From contig JBCBBH010000002.1 of the NCBI GenBank assembly GCA_038531945.1, positions 124,001 to 188,000 on the forward strand: DNA of 64,000 nucleotides. Direction: 5' to 3'. Below are positions 8,673-17,446 of this stretch, one piece after another. Within the stretch, counting starts at the first letter, position 1; the number at the start of each line of letters is the position of its first letter. A model generated the notes under the pieces. That model ran no database searches and was not told where the DNA came from. It saw only the letters and a program-made list of their open reading frames with translations. The position numbers were made by a program, and so were the translations under genes. This DNA is from CALBPI01 sp038531945. Its GTDB lineage: Bacteria > Pseudomonadota > Gammaproteobacteria > Steroidobacterales > Woeseiaceae.

Positions 8673-10420
8673 TGATGGCCGAACTGCGAGCAACGTCCGC
8701 TGATTACGCTGCACTGGCTCTGCCGGTAGTTGCCGTGACCGGTGCCGCGATTGGCGGAGTGTGGCTACGCGCGCAAGCCAGCCCGGCGCGGCAACGATGG
8801 CTGGATTCGTTGACCGAACTTCGCGATCGCGAATCGCCGTGGGTTCGCGTCCCCGCCAGCATTGATGAAGATCGCCTTCTGGGTGGTCTGGATCTCAGCG
8901 CAACCCTCGCTGCGGGCCGTCCGGTTCTGCAACAGGGTCTCATGCCTGCCGCAGATGGCGGTTACATGGAGCTGCGCATGGCAGAACGGCAAAGCGCTGC
9001 GACGGTCTCTTCGATTTGCTCGATGCTCGATCACGGTGAGCTCAGATTGGAACGTGATGGCTTCAGCGAAGATCTGCCGGTCAGCGCCTGCGTCATCGCG
9101 TGTGATGAGGCGCTACCCGACGACGATCCTCTGGATCCGAGACTTGCGGACCGCCTCGGCTTGGTTTGTGCGCTGGACGCGGTTCACGCGTCACTAATTG
9201 GACCGATCGAGACGCCGGTCAGCATCGCAGAAGCGAACCTGGGCTGGCGAAGCGTGCGGGTCGACACCGCAAGTATTCAGGAATTGCAGCGCATCGCGGA
9301 TGCGCTGCAGATATGTTCCCCTCGACCTGTCCGTGCGGCTTTGCATACGGCGCGAGCACTGGCGGCGCTATGGGGCTGTGAGGTAGCGAGTGAGCAGTCA
9401 ATTCTGGATGCCGCCGCGATGTGCCTGATCAACCGGGTGCCAGGTGCTCTGCAGCAGCTCCTGTCGCCGCCGTCGGACGCGACGGAGCCAGAACCGCCGC
9501 CGCGGTCAACCGACACGGATACGGCAGATGTTGGAAATGACACCAATGCTTCAGGACCAAAGCCCGAGGAAGTCGCTGACGCTACGGCTGCCGTTTTGCC
9601 CGACCAATTGCTCGCGGGCTTGGCGAGTGAGCATGCGCGGCAAGCGAAACAGCGCGCCGGCGGCAACGCTAATTCGGAAGTTGTGGGCGGACTACGCGGG
9701 AAGCCGATGCCGTCGCGCAGTGGGTTGCCTCGCGGTGGACGCCGTTTGGATATCCTCGCGACACTTAAGGCGGCTGCGCCATGGCAGAGACTGCGCGGTG
9801 GCTCACTGGGGCAGTTGCGCGTGAAGCGTGAGGATTTGAAGGTCCGCCGTTTCACCGAGCAGACTCGAACGACGACGATCTTTGTGGTCGATGCGTCTGG
9901 GTCTGCCGCTGTGCAACGGCTAGCGGAGACCAAAGGTGCGATCGAATTGTTGCTGGCGGAGTGTTACGTTCGCCGGGATCAGGTTGCCCTCGTGGCTTTC
10001 CGTGGCAAAGGCGCTGAGGTTTTGTTGCCAGCAACGCGATCGTTGGTCCGCGCGAAGCGCGCTTTGGCTTCTCTGCCCGGAGGCGGTGGCACACCGCTCG
10101 CATCGGGGCTCGCTGTCGCAACGCAAGTGGCTGACGCGGCATTCAAGCGTGGCGAGACTCCCGTTGTTGTTCTGATGAGCGATGGTCGCGGCAACATCAC
10201 GTTGGATGGTGAACCGGATCCAGGGCTCGCCACCGAGCAAGCCCTGGCTGTCGCAAGAGAGTTTGCGGCTCGTGGTTACGTATCTCTCGCGATCGATACA
10301 GGGCGACGACCATCGGCGCGCAGCCAGCGCCTTGCTGACGCAATGCGAGCGCGATATCTCGCATTGCCCTTCGCCGGCGCTAGTGAGGTCAATGACGTGG
10401 TTCGTGAGGCGGCCGCATGA
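8672..10420 (+). CDS. bchD: Magnesium chelatase subunit D
   Basis: BchD is the scaffold that joins BchI to BchH. The 582-residue protein has a degenerate AAA+ N-terminal half, a Pro/Asp/Thr-rich linker (about 260-300), and a C-terminal von Willebrand A domain with a MIDAS motif DASGS (about 407-411). Two ATGs are possible (8672, overlapping the bchI stop, and 8675). It overlaps bchO by 4 bp. Length is normal for BchD. Confidence 0.95.
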   Translation: MMAELRATSADYAALALPVVAVTGAAIGGVWLRAQASPARQRWLDSLTELRDRESPWVRVPASIDEDRLLGGLDLSATLAAGRPVLQQGLMPAADGGYMELRMAERQSAATVSSICSMLDHGELRLERDGFSEDLPVSACVIACDEALPDDDPLDPRLADRLGLVCALDAVHASLIGPIETPVSIAEANLGWRSVRVDTASIQELQRIADALQICSPRPVRAALHTARALAALWGCEVASEQSILDAAAMCLINRVPGALQQLLSPPSDATEPEPPPRSTDTDTADVGNDTNASGPKPEEVADATAAVLPDQLLAGLASEHARQAKQRAGGNANSEVVGGLRGKPMPSRSGLPRGGRRLDILATLKAAAPWQRLRGGSLGQLRVKREDLKVRRFTEQTRTTTIFVVDASGSAAVQRLAETKGAIELLLAECYVRRDQVALVAFRGKGAEVLLPATRSLVRAKRALASLPGGGGTPLASGLAVATQVADAAFKRGETPVVVLMSDGRGNITLDGEPDPGLATEQALAVAREFAARGYVSLAIDTGRRPSARSQRLADAMRARYLALPFAGASEVNDVVREAAA

Positions 10421-11256
10421 TCGATCGGAGCGTGAACGCCGGAGGACTCAACTGGCAGGTGCGACAAGAGGGCGATGGCCCCGATCTCGTTTGTATTCAT
10501 GGTGCCGGCGCGTCGCTCCACAGTTGGGATTCGCTGACACCGTTGCTCTCGCAAGCGTTCCGAGTCACTCGTATGGATCTGCCAGGGCATGCGAATAGCG
10601 AGGCATTTTCGCCGGGACTGTACAGTCTTCGCCGCACCGCGACAGTGGTTGCGGCGTTGTGCGCGCAACTCGAGCTTGAATCTCCGATTGTGCTGGGCCA
10701 CTCCGCAGGAGGCGCCATTGCAATGTCATGGTGGTTGCAAGAGCACGAACCGCGCCCGGGTCGGCTGTTGGCCATCAACCCGGCGCTCCTGCCGTTTAGT
10801 GGTGTGGCCGGAGTGATGTTTCCCGCGATGGCAAAAATCGCTGCGATGTTGCCGCTGCTGGATAGTGCTATCGCAGCCAGAGCAAGAAAAACCTCCGAGG
10901 TGCAGCGACTGATCGAAGGCACAGGTTCGGTGTTGCGCGACGTGGATACGGCGCGATACCAGGCGCTGATGGCAAGGCCCAGCCACGTGCGGGCCGTGCT
11001 CGAAATGATGGCCGGATGGCGACTGGATGGATTGATCGACGCGTGGTGTGCCAATCCGCTACCTTTGGATATTCTGCTCGGCGCGAAAGACCGGGCGGTG
11101 CCGCCGCAAAAAACGCAAGCGGAGCTGGACGGATTGGCGAGTTTTCTGAACCTGAACGGTGCAGGGCATTTGGCGCACGAAGAGGCGCCCGAGGCCGTCG
11201 CCACATGGATTCGTGAGATCACCGGATTCAACTATGAGCGAGAGCAATATGGCTGA
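10417..11256 (+). CDS. bchO: Magnesium chelatase accessory alpha/beta hydrolase BchO
   Basis: BchO is an alpha/beta-hydrolase-fold protein always found near bchI-bchD and thought to assist magnesium chelatase; its reaction is unknown. The 279-residue product has the oxyanion segment VCIHGAGASLHSWD, the nucleophile elbow GHSAGG with Ser96, and a late GAGHLAHEEAP motif carrying the likely catalytic His. It overlaps bchD (ATGA) and its 3' end overlaps crtB. Confidence 0.92.
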   Translation: MIDRSVNAGGLNWQVRQEGDGPDLVCIHGAGASLHSWDSLTPLLSQAFRVTRMDLPGHANSEAFSPGLYSLRRTATVVAALCAQLELESPIVLGHSAGGAIAMSWWLQEHEPRPGRLLAINPALLPFSGVAGVMFPAMAKIAAMLPLLDSAIAARARKTSEVQRLIEGTGSVLRDVDTARYQALMARPSHVRAVLEMMAGWRLDGLIDAWCANPLPLDILLGAKDRAVPPQKTQAELDGLASFLNLNGAGHLAHEEAPEAVATWIREITGFNYEREQYG

Positions 11257-12247
11257 CGGAATCAGTATGGGTGCCGGCTACGAATGGCTACAGGATGATG
11301 TGTCCGACATGACCATTTGCCGGGAAATGTTGCGGGTAGGGTCGCATTCGTTCTATGCGGCTTCTCTGTTGCTGCCGCAAGATATGCGCGAGCCAGCATG
11401 CGCGTTGTACGCGTTTTGTCGTCTTGCCGATGACCTCGTTGATGAGGGTACCGGCGAAATCGATGCTGTTGCAGTTTTGACGGACCGTCTCGATCGAATC
11501 TACCAAGGCCGCCCGTTCGATCATGCGGCGGATCGAGCAATGGTTCACATCGCTGAGCGCTACGGAATGCCGAAAGCGCTGCCTGCCGCTTTGATTGACG
11601 GGTTTCGGTGGGACCTCGATGGTCGCCGCTACACCACCATTGACGATCTCAACGAGTATGCCGCGCGTGTTGCCGGCAGCGTCGGTGCAATGATGGCGGT
11701 TCTGATGGGCGTCAGGGATGCGACCGTGCTCGCGCGCGCCTGTGATCTTGGCACCGCAATGCAACTGACCAACATAGCCCGAGACGTCGGCGAGGACGCT
11801 GGCAGAGGTCGTATCTATTTGCCAACGGAATGGATGGTCGAGGCGGGCATTGATCCAGACGAATGGTTGGCAGCGCCGACGTTCTCGGATGCGCTTGGCG
11901 ATGTTGTGTCACGGTTGCTCGTCGCGGCTGATGATTGTTATCTGCGAGCGCGGTCGGGTATCGCGCAGCTTCCGGTCGGGTGTCGACCCGGGATCTATGC
12001 CGCAATGCGAATCTATCGCGAGATTGGCGTGGTTTTGCGAATCCGTGGTCTGAACTCGGTCGATCAGCGCACGATTGTGTCAAAGAGCCGCAAGTCGTTT
12101 TTGCTGGGGCACGCCATGCTTTCCAGTCTGCAAGGTCAACGGTTGAACACGGCGCCGGCGCTTGCAGCGAATCAGTTTCTCGTGGATGCGGTGGTTGCAG
12201 CGCCGCCACCCCGGCCGGAGTATCGTTACTGGTTCAAGGCTGACTAA
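11249..12247 (+). CDS. crtB: 15-cis-phytoene synthase
   Basis: CrtB condenses two geranylgeranyl diphosphates to phytoene, the first C40 carotenoid. The protein (332 residues from the chosen ATG) has the two Asp-rich motifs DDLVD and DVGED (within MQLTNIARDVGEDAGRGRIYL, split here) and the FYAASLLLP start typical of squalene/phytoene synthases. Two starts are close: ATG 11234 and ATG 11249. The latter is preferred because a GAGCGAGAG stretch precedes it; either overlaps bchO. It is convergent with crtC. Confidence 0.92.
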   Translation: MADGISMGAGYEWLQDDVSDMTICREMLRVGSHSFYAASLLLPQDMREPACALYAFCRLADDLVDEGTGEIDAVAVLTDRLDRIYQGRPFDHAADRAMVHIAERYGMPKALPAALIDGFRWDLDGRRYTTIDDLNEYAARVAGSVGAMMAVLMGVRDATVLARACDLGTAMQLTNIARDVGEDAGRGRIYLPTEWMVEAGIDPDEWLAAPTFSDALGDVVSRLLVAADDCYLRARSGIAQLPVGCRPGIYAAMRIYREIGVVLRIRGLNSVDQRTIVSKSRKSFLLGHAMLSSLQGQRLNTAPALAANQFLVDAVVAAPPPRPEYRYWFKAD

Positions 12248-12282
12248 GTCGCTCAGTCCGAGTCGGCTATCACACCGTCCGT

Positions 12283-13239
12283 TCAGGACCGCCGCGGCAT
12301 CCGAAAGGGCAAGAGTGTTTGCACCCAGCGTGAGCTGAAACGCTTGAGATCGAGGCTCTCGTGCATTAGTCGATAGGGCGTTTCTCGTTCACTTGCCGTC
12401 AGCAGTGAACGAACATAGAACGGCGTATCTTCCAGTGTCCGAGTGGTTTCGATTGGATGTGCCGAGCGAAGTTGACGCTTTACCCGCCACAGTCCCGGAG
12501 ACACCGACATACTCCCGGGAGTCGTCGCTTCGGTCAGTCCGTCGTCGGTTAACGCGAGCGTGAGGTCCCGCTCCTGGCCGTCGAGTTCGATCGTGTGGTA
12601 AGTGATCGCGGGCGTCTTGCCGTCATGCGGCGCAGATTCGCGGCGCGTCCAGTGCCAGCCGCGAAACGCACGCTCAAGCGGCTCGCTACCAAAATTCGTA
12701 TCGATATAGCCGCTGCCGGTGAATTGGAGATTCGGTGATTCCAGGGCGACGCTGGCTGATGTGACCGGTGCATAAGGCCACCATGAATGGCGCGCATTGC
12801 TATGCAGCTGAAACGGCTTGGCGGTCGTGACGGTCGGAGTCAGGCGAACCTCACCGCGCCAGCGTGATGGCCACGGGTTGCAGCGCTCGTCGATGCTCAG
12901 CACCAGAGAGTCGTTGTCCCAACGCATGCTACTCGGCCCGACCGTCAGTCCTTGCTGGTCGATGTGGAGGTGGCGATGTCCGCGTTCGGTCATCGCCCAG
13001 GATTTCTTCCGTGGGCCATACAGGATGGCGTTGATTGAACAGTGTTGTGTCGGGTCAGTGGTGCCGCGACGTCTGGCTGCTGCGTAGTAGGGCGAAAAAA
13101 CACTGCCAATGAACCCTATGACCACCAGACAGTACTGGTGATCGTCGCTCACGACATCGCAATACCACCAGCGATAGCCGTCGAGCGGAACTTCACTGTC
13201 AAAGTACTGGTGGACGGCTTTGGCGCTAGCTTCTGGCAT
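12283..13239 (-). CDS. crtC: Carotenoid 1,2-hydratase CrtC
   Basis: CrtC adds water to the psi end of neurosporene- or lycopene-type carotenoids, the step before CrtD/CrtF in spheroidene and spirilloxanthin synthesis. The 318-residue product starts MPEASAKAVHQYFDSEVPLDGY and carries the conserved GYRWWYCDVVSDD and IGFIGSVFSPYYA blocks. The frame stays open upstream to 13401, but that part would cross the PpsR-type operators at 13305-13347, so the ATG at 13239 is chosen. Divergent from crtE and probably controlled from the same operators. Confidence 0.9.
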   Translation of the reverse strand: MPEASAKAVHQYFDSEVPLDGYRWWYCDVVSDDHQYCLVVIGFIGSVFSPYYAAARRRGTTDPTQHCSINAILYGPRKKSWAMTERGHRHLHIDQQGLTVGPSSMRWDNDSLVLSIDERCNPWPSRWRGEVRLTPTVTTAKPFQLHSNARHSWWPYAPVTSASVALESPNLQFTGSGYIDTNFGSEPLERAFRGWHWTRRESAPHDGKTPAITYHTIELDGQERDLTLALTDDGLTEATTPGSMSVSPGLWRVKRQLRSAHPIETTRTLEDTPFYVRSLLTASERETPYRLMHESLDLKRFSSRWVQTLLPFRMPRRS

Positions 13240-13304
13240 GCATTTTGGGTGCTTGGGGCACGGTTTGTTGGCGTGATAAGGATCATTGACGCTCAGACGC
13301 AAAA

Positions 13305-13347
13305 TGTCTATGGTAATTGACACTAGTTCTGACAATTTATATTTACA
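13305..13347. promoter_or_regulatory. Tandem PpsR/CrtJ-type operators between crtC and crtE
   Basis: A perfect TGT-N12-ACA palindrome lies at 13305-13322. Seven bp later, TGA-N12-ACA (one mismatch) lies at 13330-13347. A TTGACA hexamer (13317-13322) overlaps the first site, with TATATT at 13338-13343 (15-bp spacer) as a possible crtE -10. PpsR/CrtJ represses pigment genes by binding pairs of such sites in air or light. Placement between divergent crtC and crtE fits joint control. No ppsR gene is in the window. Confidence 0.75.
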
Positions 13348-13381
13348 TATGGGTGAGTCGGATCGACGCCGTGGGGGCTGA

Positions 13382-14254
13382 ATGGTGAGTGAAGTGCGCA
13401 TTGAATCTGCGATCGAGCGGGCGCTCGCTGCACATTTGTCCGCAGATTGTCCGCCCCGGTTGGCGAGTGCTGTGCGGTATGCGGTCGTGCCAGGTGGGGG
13501 TCGTCTGAGGCCGCGATTGACGTTGGCGGTAGCAGAGGCGTGTGGTTCCCGCGATCCGGCTTGCGTGGATGCCGCCGCCGTGTCCGTCGAGCTATTACAC
13601 TGCGCCTCGTTGGTACACGACGACTTACCGTGTTTCGATGACGCGGATCAACGCCGCGGCCGACCGACGGTTCACATCGCTTTTGATGAGCGTCTCGCGC
13701 TTCTGGTCGGTGACGAATTAATTGTGATGGCGTTCGAGGTTTTGGCCAACGGTGTCGCCAAGCGGCCGGAGCGGCTACGCGCTTTAATGCGGGTCATTGG
13801 CGGATCTGTCGGCGCGCCGCGCGGCATCATTGCCGGGCAGGCCTATGAGTGCGAACCCGGTGTCGATCTGCGGGCCTATCAACAGGCCAAAACCGGAGCA
13901 TTGTTTGCTGCTGCATGCGCTGCCGGAGCCACGGCAGCGGATCATGATCCGGAGCCTTGGCGGGCCTTGGGCAACCGTCTGGGTGAGGCCTATCAGGTTC
14001 TCGATGACCTGCGGGACAGATTTGGCAGTACCGAATCTCTGGGTAAACCGGTTGGCCAGGACGCGCGGCATGCGCGACCGAGTGCGGTGGCCGAGCTCGG
14101 TGCCGAGGGCGCCTTGCTGCGGCTTGAGAATCTTGTGGCGGCCGCGGCCGAGTCGGTTCCCGAGTGCGTCGGTCGTGAGCCGTTGTCGCGGCTGATCGTG
14201 GCACAGGGTGCTGAGGCGATTCTGCGGATTCGCGAGCAGCGCGCTGCGGCTTGA
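13382..14254 (+). CDS. crtE: Geranylgeranyl diphosphate synthase
   Basis: CrtE makes the C20 precursor of carotenoids and of the bacteriochlorophyll tail. The 290-residue protein has the first Asp-rich motif DDLPCFDDAD with RRGRPTVH after it, and the second Asp-rich motif in YQVLDDLRD. It starts 35 bp after the operator pair and is followed 17 bp later by crtF. Family length is normal. Confidence 0.93.
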   Translation: MVSEVRIESAIERALAAHLSADCPPRLASAVRYAVVPGGGRLRPRLTLAVAEACGSRDPACVDAAAVSVELLHCASLVHDDLPCFDDADQRRGRPTVHIAFDERLALLVGDELIVMAFEVLANGVAKRPERLRALMRVIGGSVGAPRGIIAGQAYECEPGVDLRAYQQAKTGALFAAACAAGATAADHDPEPWRALGNRLGEAYQVLDDLRDRFGSTESLGKPVGQDARHARPSAVAELGAEGALLRLENLVAAAAESVPECVGREPLSRLIVAQGAEAILRIREQRAAA

Positions 14255-14271
14255 AATAGACCCGCCGAGCA

Positions 14272-15360
14272 ATGCGAGACTGGTGGCGCGATTGGCGCAT
14301 TCGACTGATCGCCAATCCAGAGTTTCGCCGTAAAGTCAGCCGTATCTGGCCGTTTTCTCGCGTGGCGCGTCGTCAGGCGCGTCGTTTGTTCGATATCTCT
14401 GCAGGATTTGTCTACAGCCAGACGTTGATGGCATGCGTCGAGCTGGACTGGTTCGAGCGGCTCGCGAAGGGTCCGCAATCGCTGAATGTTCTGGCGGCGG
14501 AGTGCAATCTGGACATGTCTGGTGTCAAGCGACTAGCCGCTGCCGCTGCTGCGCTTGATTTGCTTGAGTGGCGAGGTGCGAGCGCCGTTGCGTTGGGGCA
14601 ACTTGGCGCCGCTTTAATCGGCGACAGGGGTGTCGTGGCGATGGCGGCGCATCATGATTTGTTGTACGCCGATCTCGCCAACCCGCTCGCGTTACTGGGG
14701 GGCGGCGAGCGGCAGACGGCACTTGGCGAATTCTGGGGCTATGCGAAGACCGATCCTAAAGCTCTGAGTGCGGAGCGGGTGCGCGCGTACAGCCAGTTGA
14801 TGGCTGACTCGCAACCGATGGTCGCGGAGCAGGTGCTCGCTGCGTTCGACTTCAGCGACGCATCGCGACTGCTGGACGTCGGGGGCGGGACGGGCGCTTT
14901 CGTGCAGGCCATCGGGGCTGCGCATCCACACATCAAATACGAGATTTTTGATCTTCCCGGCGTGGCCGAACTGGCCGCGGTGACAAGCGAAGTCGCGATT
15001 GTTCGACATGCTGGTGATTTTTGCAGCGATCCGCTTCCACAAGGTGCGGATATTGTCACGTTAATCCGAATCATTCATGACCACGACGATGATGTTGTCG
15101 ATCAATTGTTGACAAATGTTCGGCAAAGCTTGTCGCCGGGTGGAGTGCTGTTGATTGCAGAGCCCCTGGCCGGTTCGCCCGGCGCTGAAACGGTTGGGGA
15201 CGTCTACTTTGGCTTCTATTTGCTGGCCATGGGTAGCGGCAAGGCCAGAACCATTCCCGAAATCAATCGGTTACTCGAGCAAAACGGCTTTGCGCCAGTT
15301 CGCCATCACTCAACACCGGTACCGTTGATTTGTAGCGTTCTCACAACGCATGCAATTTAG
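14272..15360 (+). CDS. crtF: Hydroxycarotenoid (demethylspheroidene) O-methyltransferase CrtF
   Basis: CrtF methylates the tertiary hydroxyl introduced by CrtC, giving methoxy carotenoids of the spheroidene or spirilloxanthin series. The 362-residue protein has an N-terminal dimerisation region and a SAM-binding motif LLDVGGGTGAF, as in plant-type O-methyltransferases, then a HDHDDD segment. It starts RDWWRDWRIRLIANPEFRR, a typical CrtF opening. The TAG stop is immediately followed by the bchC promoter region. Confidence 0.93.
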   Translation: MRDWWRDWRIRLIANPEFRRKVSRIWPFSRVARRQARRLFDISAGFVYSQTLMACVELDWFERLAKGPQSLNVLAAECNLDMSGVKRLAAAAAALDLLEWRGASAVALGQLGAALIGDRGVVAMAAHHDLLYADLANPLALLGGGERQTALGEFWGYAKTDPKALSAERVRAYSQLMADSQPMVAEQVLAAFDFSDASRLLDVGGGTGAFVQAIGAAHPHIKYEIFDLPGVAELAAVTSEVAIVRHAGDFCSDPLPQGADIVTLIRIIHDHDDDVVDQLLTNVRQSLSPGGVLLIAEPLAGSPGAETVGDVYFGFYLLAMGSGKARTIPEINRLLEQNGFAPVRHHSTPVPLICSVLTTHAI

Positions 15361-15476
15361 TTGACAGTTTAATCTGTCTAATTCACTTGACACAATTGAG
15401 CCGCGGCGTAAACTCGACAGAACTATTACGAGGGCACAGCAGGGGGCTGCGACCCGTTTAGGGAATCTGGGTATTC
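15361..15476 (+). promoter_or_regulatory. bchC superoperon promoter with PpsR/CrtJ-type operator
   Basis: A perfect TGT-N12-ACA palindrome occupies 15375-15392. A consensus -35 TTGACA (15387-15392) overlaps its right half, and TAAACT (15409-15414) sits 16 bp further as a -10. A repressor bound here would block RNA polymerase directly. Another TTGACA is at 15361-15366. This is likely the main start for bchCXYZ-pufQBALMC, matching the known placement of CrtJ/PpsR sites at bchC in Rhodobacter. Confidence 0.75.
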
Positions 15477-16415
15477 ATGGAAACGCTCGCTGTTGTTATG
15501 CAGCAACCAAAACATGTTGAGCTGAGTCGCCTGGACCTTGAACAGTCGTCCGGCGAAGACCTCGTTGTCGATGTCGCTTTCAGCGGAATCAGCACCGGAA
15601 CAGAGCGGTTGCTTTGGCAAGGCAACATGCCGCCGTTTCCAGGTATGGGCTATCCCCTGGTTCCCGGCTACGAGACCGTCGGTGTCGTGCGCGCTGCGCC
15701 ACCGGGCCTGGAGTCGCGCGTGGGCGAGTTTGTTTTTGTATCGGGCGCGCGGTGTTACGGAGAGGTACGCGGATTATTCGGCGGTGCCGCTTCGCGTTTG
15801 TTAACCCCGCCTGAGAAAGCATATTCCATCCCCGCCGCCTGGGGCGAGCGCGGTGTGTTAATCGCGTTGGCAGCGACCGCCCACCATGCAGCGTTTACCG
15901 GTCGGAGACCACCAGACGTCATCGCCGGTCACGGCGTGTTGGGTCGATTGATAGCGCGGGTGTTGATCGCGGCCGGAGAGCAGCCACCCGTAGTTTGGGA
16001 AACCAACGCGGCACGTCGCGACGGCGCTACCGGGTACTCGGTTGTAGATCCGGCCGAAGACTCGAAGGCCGACTACATGACGATCTGCGATGCCAGTGGC
16101 GATCAGTCCGCGATAAACGCATTTATCGCTCGACTCGGTAAACGCGGCGAGCTGGTACTCGCCGGATTCTATTCCGGTGACATTGCATTCAATTTCCCGA
16201 TGGCGTTCATGACCGAAGCGAAAATTTCTATCGCTGCCGAGTGGGCGCCGGAAGACCTGAAAGCTGTGACAGACATGGTCCGGGACGGCCGTCTGTCATT
16301 GGATGGGCTCATCACCCATCGATTGCCTGCGAACGATGCAGGCGATGCCTACCGCATCGCGTTCGACGATGCGGATTGCCTAAAGATGATTCTCGATTGG
16401 AGGGACACCGAGTGA
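15477..16415 (+). CDS. bchC: 3-hydroxyethyl bacteriochlorophyllide a dehydrogenase BchC
   Basis: BchC oxidises the C3 hydroxyethyl side chain to acetyl in bacteriochlorophyllide a synthesis. The 312-residue protein belongs to the medium-chain dehydrogenase family but lacks the usual Zn signature. Recognisable parts are SGISTGTERLLW, VPGYETVG and the nucleotide-binding VIAGHGVLGRLIARVLIAAG. First gene of the bchCXYZ-puf run. Its TGA overlaps the bchX GTG. Confidence 0.95.
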   Translation: METLAVVMQQPKHVELSRLDLEQSSGEDLVVDVAFSGISTGTERLLWQGNMPPFPGMGYPLVPGYETVGVVRAAPPGLESRVGEFVFVSGARCYGEVRGLFGGAASRLLTPPEKAYSIPAAWGERGVLIALAATAHHAAFTGRRPPDVIAGHGVLGRLIARVLIAAGEQPPVVWETNAARRDGATGYSVVDPAEDSKADYMTICDASGDQSAINAFIARLGKRGELVLAGFYSGDIAFNFPMAFMTEAKISIAAEWAPEDLKAVTDMVRDGRLSLDGLITHRLPANDAGDAYRIAFDDADCLKMILDWRDTE

Positions 16416-17431
16416 GCAAAGACAACGTTACTGAGATCAAGGTCGACGCAGACATCAGGCGTCGTGAGCATCTGCGCGCTGAAGCCAAAATCGAGCCCGA
16501 TCCGGTACCGAGCGGTGAGGTCACGAAAGAGACACAGATCATCGCGATTTACGGGAAGGGTGGTATCGGCAAGAGTTTCACGTTGTCCAACCTGTCTTAC
16601 ATGATGGCGCAACAAGGCAAGAAGGTTTTGCTGATTGGTTGCGACCCGAAAAGTGACACAACGTCGCTGCTGTTCGGTGGCAAGAGTTGTCCAACAATTA
16701 TTGAGACGTCCGCGGCCAAGAAAGCAGCAGGCGAAGAGGTTGAAATCGGGGACGTCTGTTTCAAACGCGACGGCGTCTACGCGATGGAGCTTGGCGGACC
16801 TGAGGTCGGTCGTGGTTGCGGCGGGCGCGGCATCATCCACGGATTCGAACTGCTTGAGAAGCTCGGGTTTCATGAGTGGGATTTCGACTATGTGCTGCTG
16901 GATTTTCTCGGTGATGTTGTCTGCGGGGGATTCGGACTGCCGATCGCTCGCGATATGTGCCAAAAGGTCATCGTCGTTGGGTCGAACGACCTTCAGTCAC
17001 TCTATGTAGCCAACAACGTCTGCTCGGCGGTCGAATATTTCCGCAAGTTAGGCGGCAATGTGGGCGTCGCGGGTATGGCAATCAACAAGGACGATGGCAC
17101 CGGTGAGGCTGCGGCCTTTGCCAAGGCCGTCGGCATCCCGGTGTTGGCTGCGATTCCAGCGGACGACGACATCCGGCGCAAGAGCGCCAACTACGAAATT
17201 GTCGGCAAGCCGGGTGGTCAGTGGGCGCCGTTATTTGAGGAGCTGGCGGTGCAGGTCGCTGAAGCGCCACCGCAACAACCGAACCCGCTCGATCAAGACG
17301 GTTTGCTCAGCTTGTTCTCCAGTGACGAAACCGGCGCAGACTTTGTGCTTGAGCCGGCGTCAGCTGCTGACATGCGCGGTGCAGACTTTGCGCCTCGTGA
17401 GTCCCTTGAGGTCATCTACGACGCCGTTTAG
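16412..17431 (+). CDS. bchX: Chlorophyllide reductase iron protein BchX
   Basis: BchX is the NifH-like ATPase of chlorophyllide a reductase (BchX-BchY-BchZ), which reduces ring B. The GTG at 16412 is chosen because GGAGGGA (16399-16405) lies 6 bp upstream; the open frame before it is bchC. The 339-residue product has P-loop GKGGIGKS at 48-55 and the cluster-ligand cysteines Cys136 (GRGCGGRG) and Cys171 (GDVVCGGFG). It has the longer, acidic C-terminal tail usual for BchX compared with BchL. Confidence 0.96.
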   Translation: MSKDNVTEIKVDADIRRREHLRAEAKIEPDPVPSGEVTKETQIIAIYGKGGIGKSFTLSNLSYMMAQQGKKVLLIGCDPKSDTTSLLFGGKSCPTIIETSAAKKAAGEEVEIGDVCFKRDGVYAMELGGPEVGRGCGGRGIIHGFELLEKLGFHEWDFDYVLLDFLGDVVCGGFGLPIARDMCQKVIVVGSNDLQSLYVANNVCSAVEYFRKLGGNVGVAGMAINKDDGTGEAAAFAKAVGIPVLAAIPADDDIRRKSANYEIVGKPGGQWAPLFEELAVQVAEAPPQQPNPLDQDGLLSLFSSDETGADFVLEPASAADMRGADFAPRESLEVIYDAV

Positions 17432-17446
17432 GCGCTTGTGTTGCAT

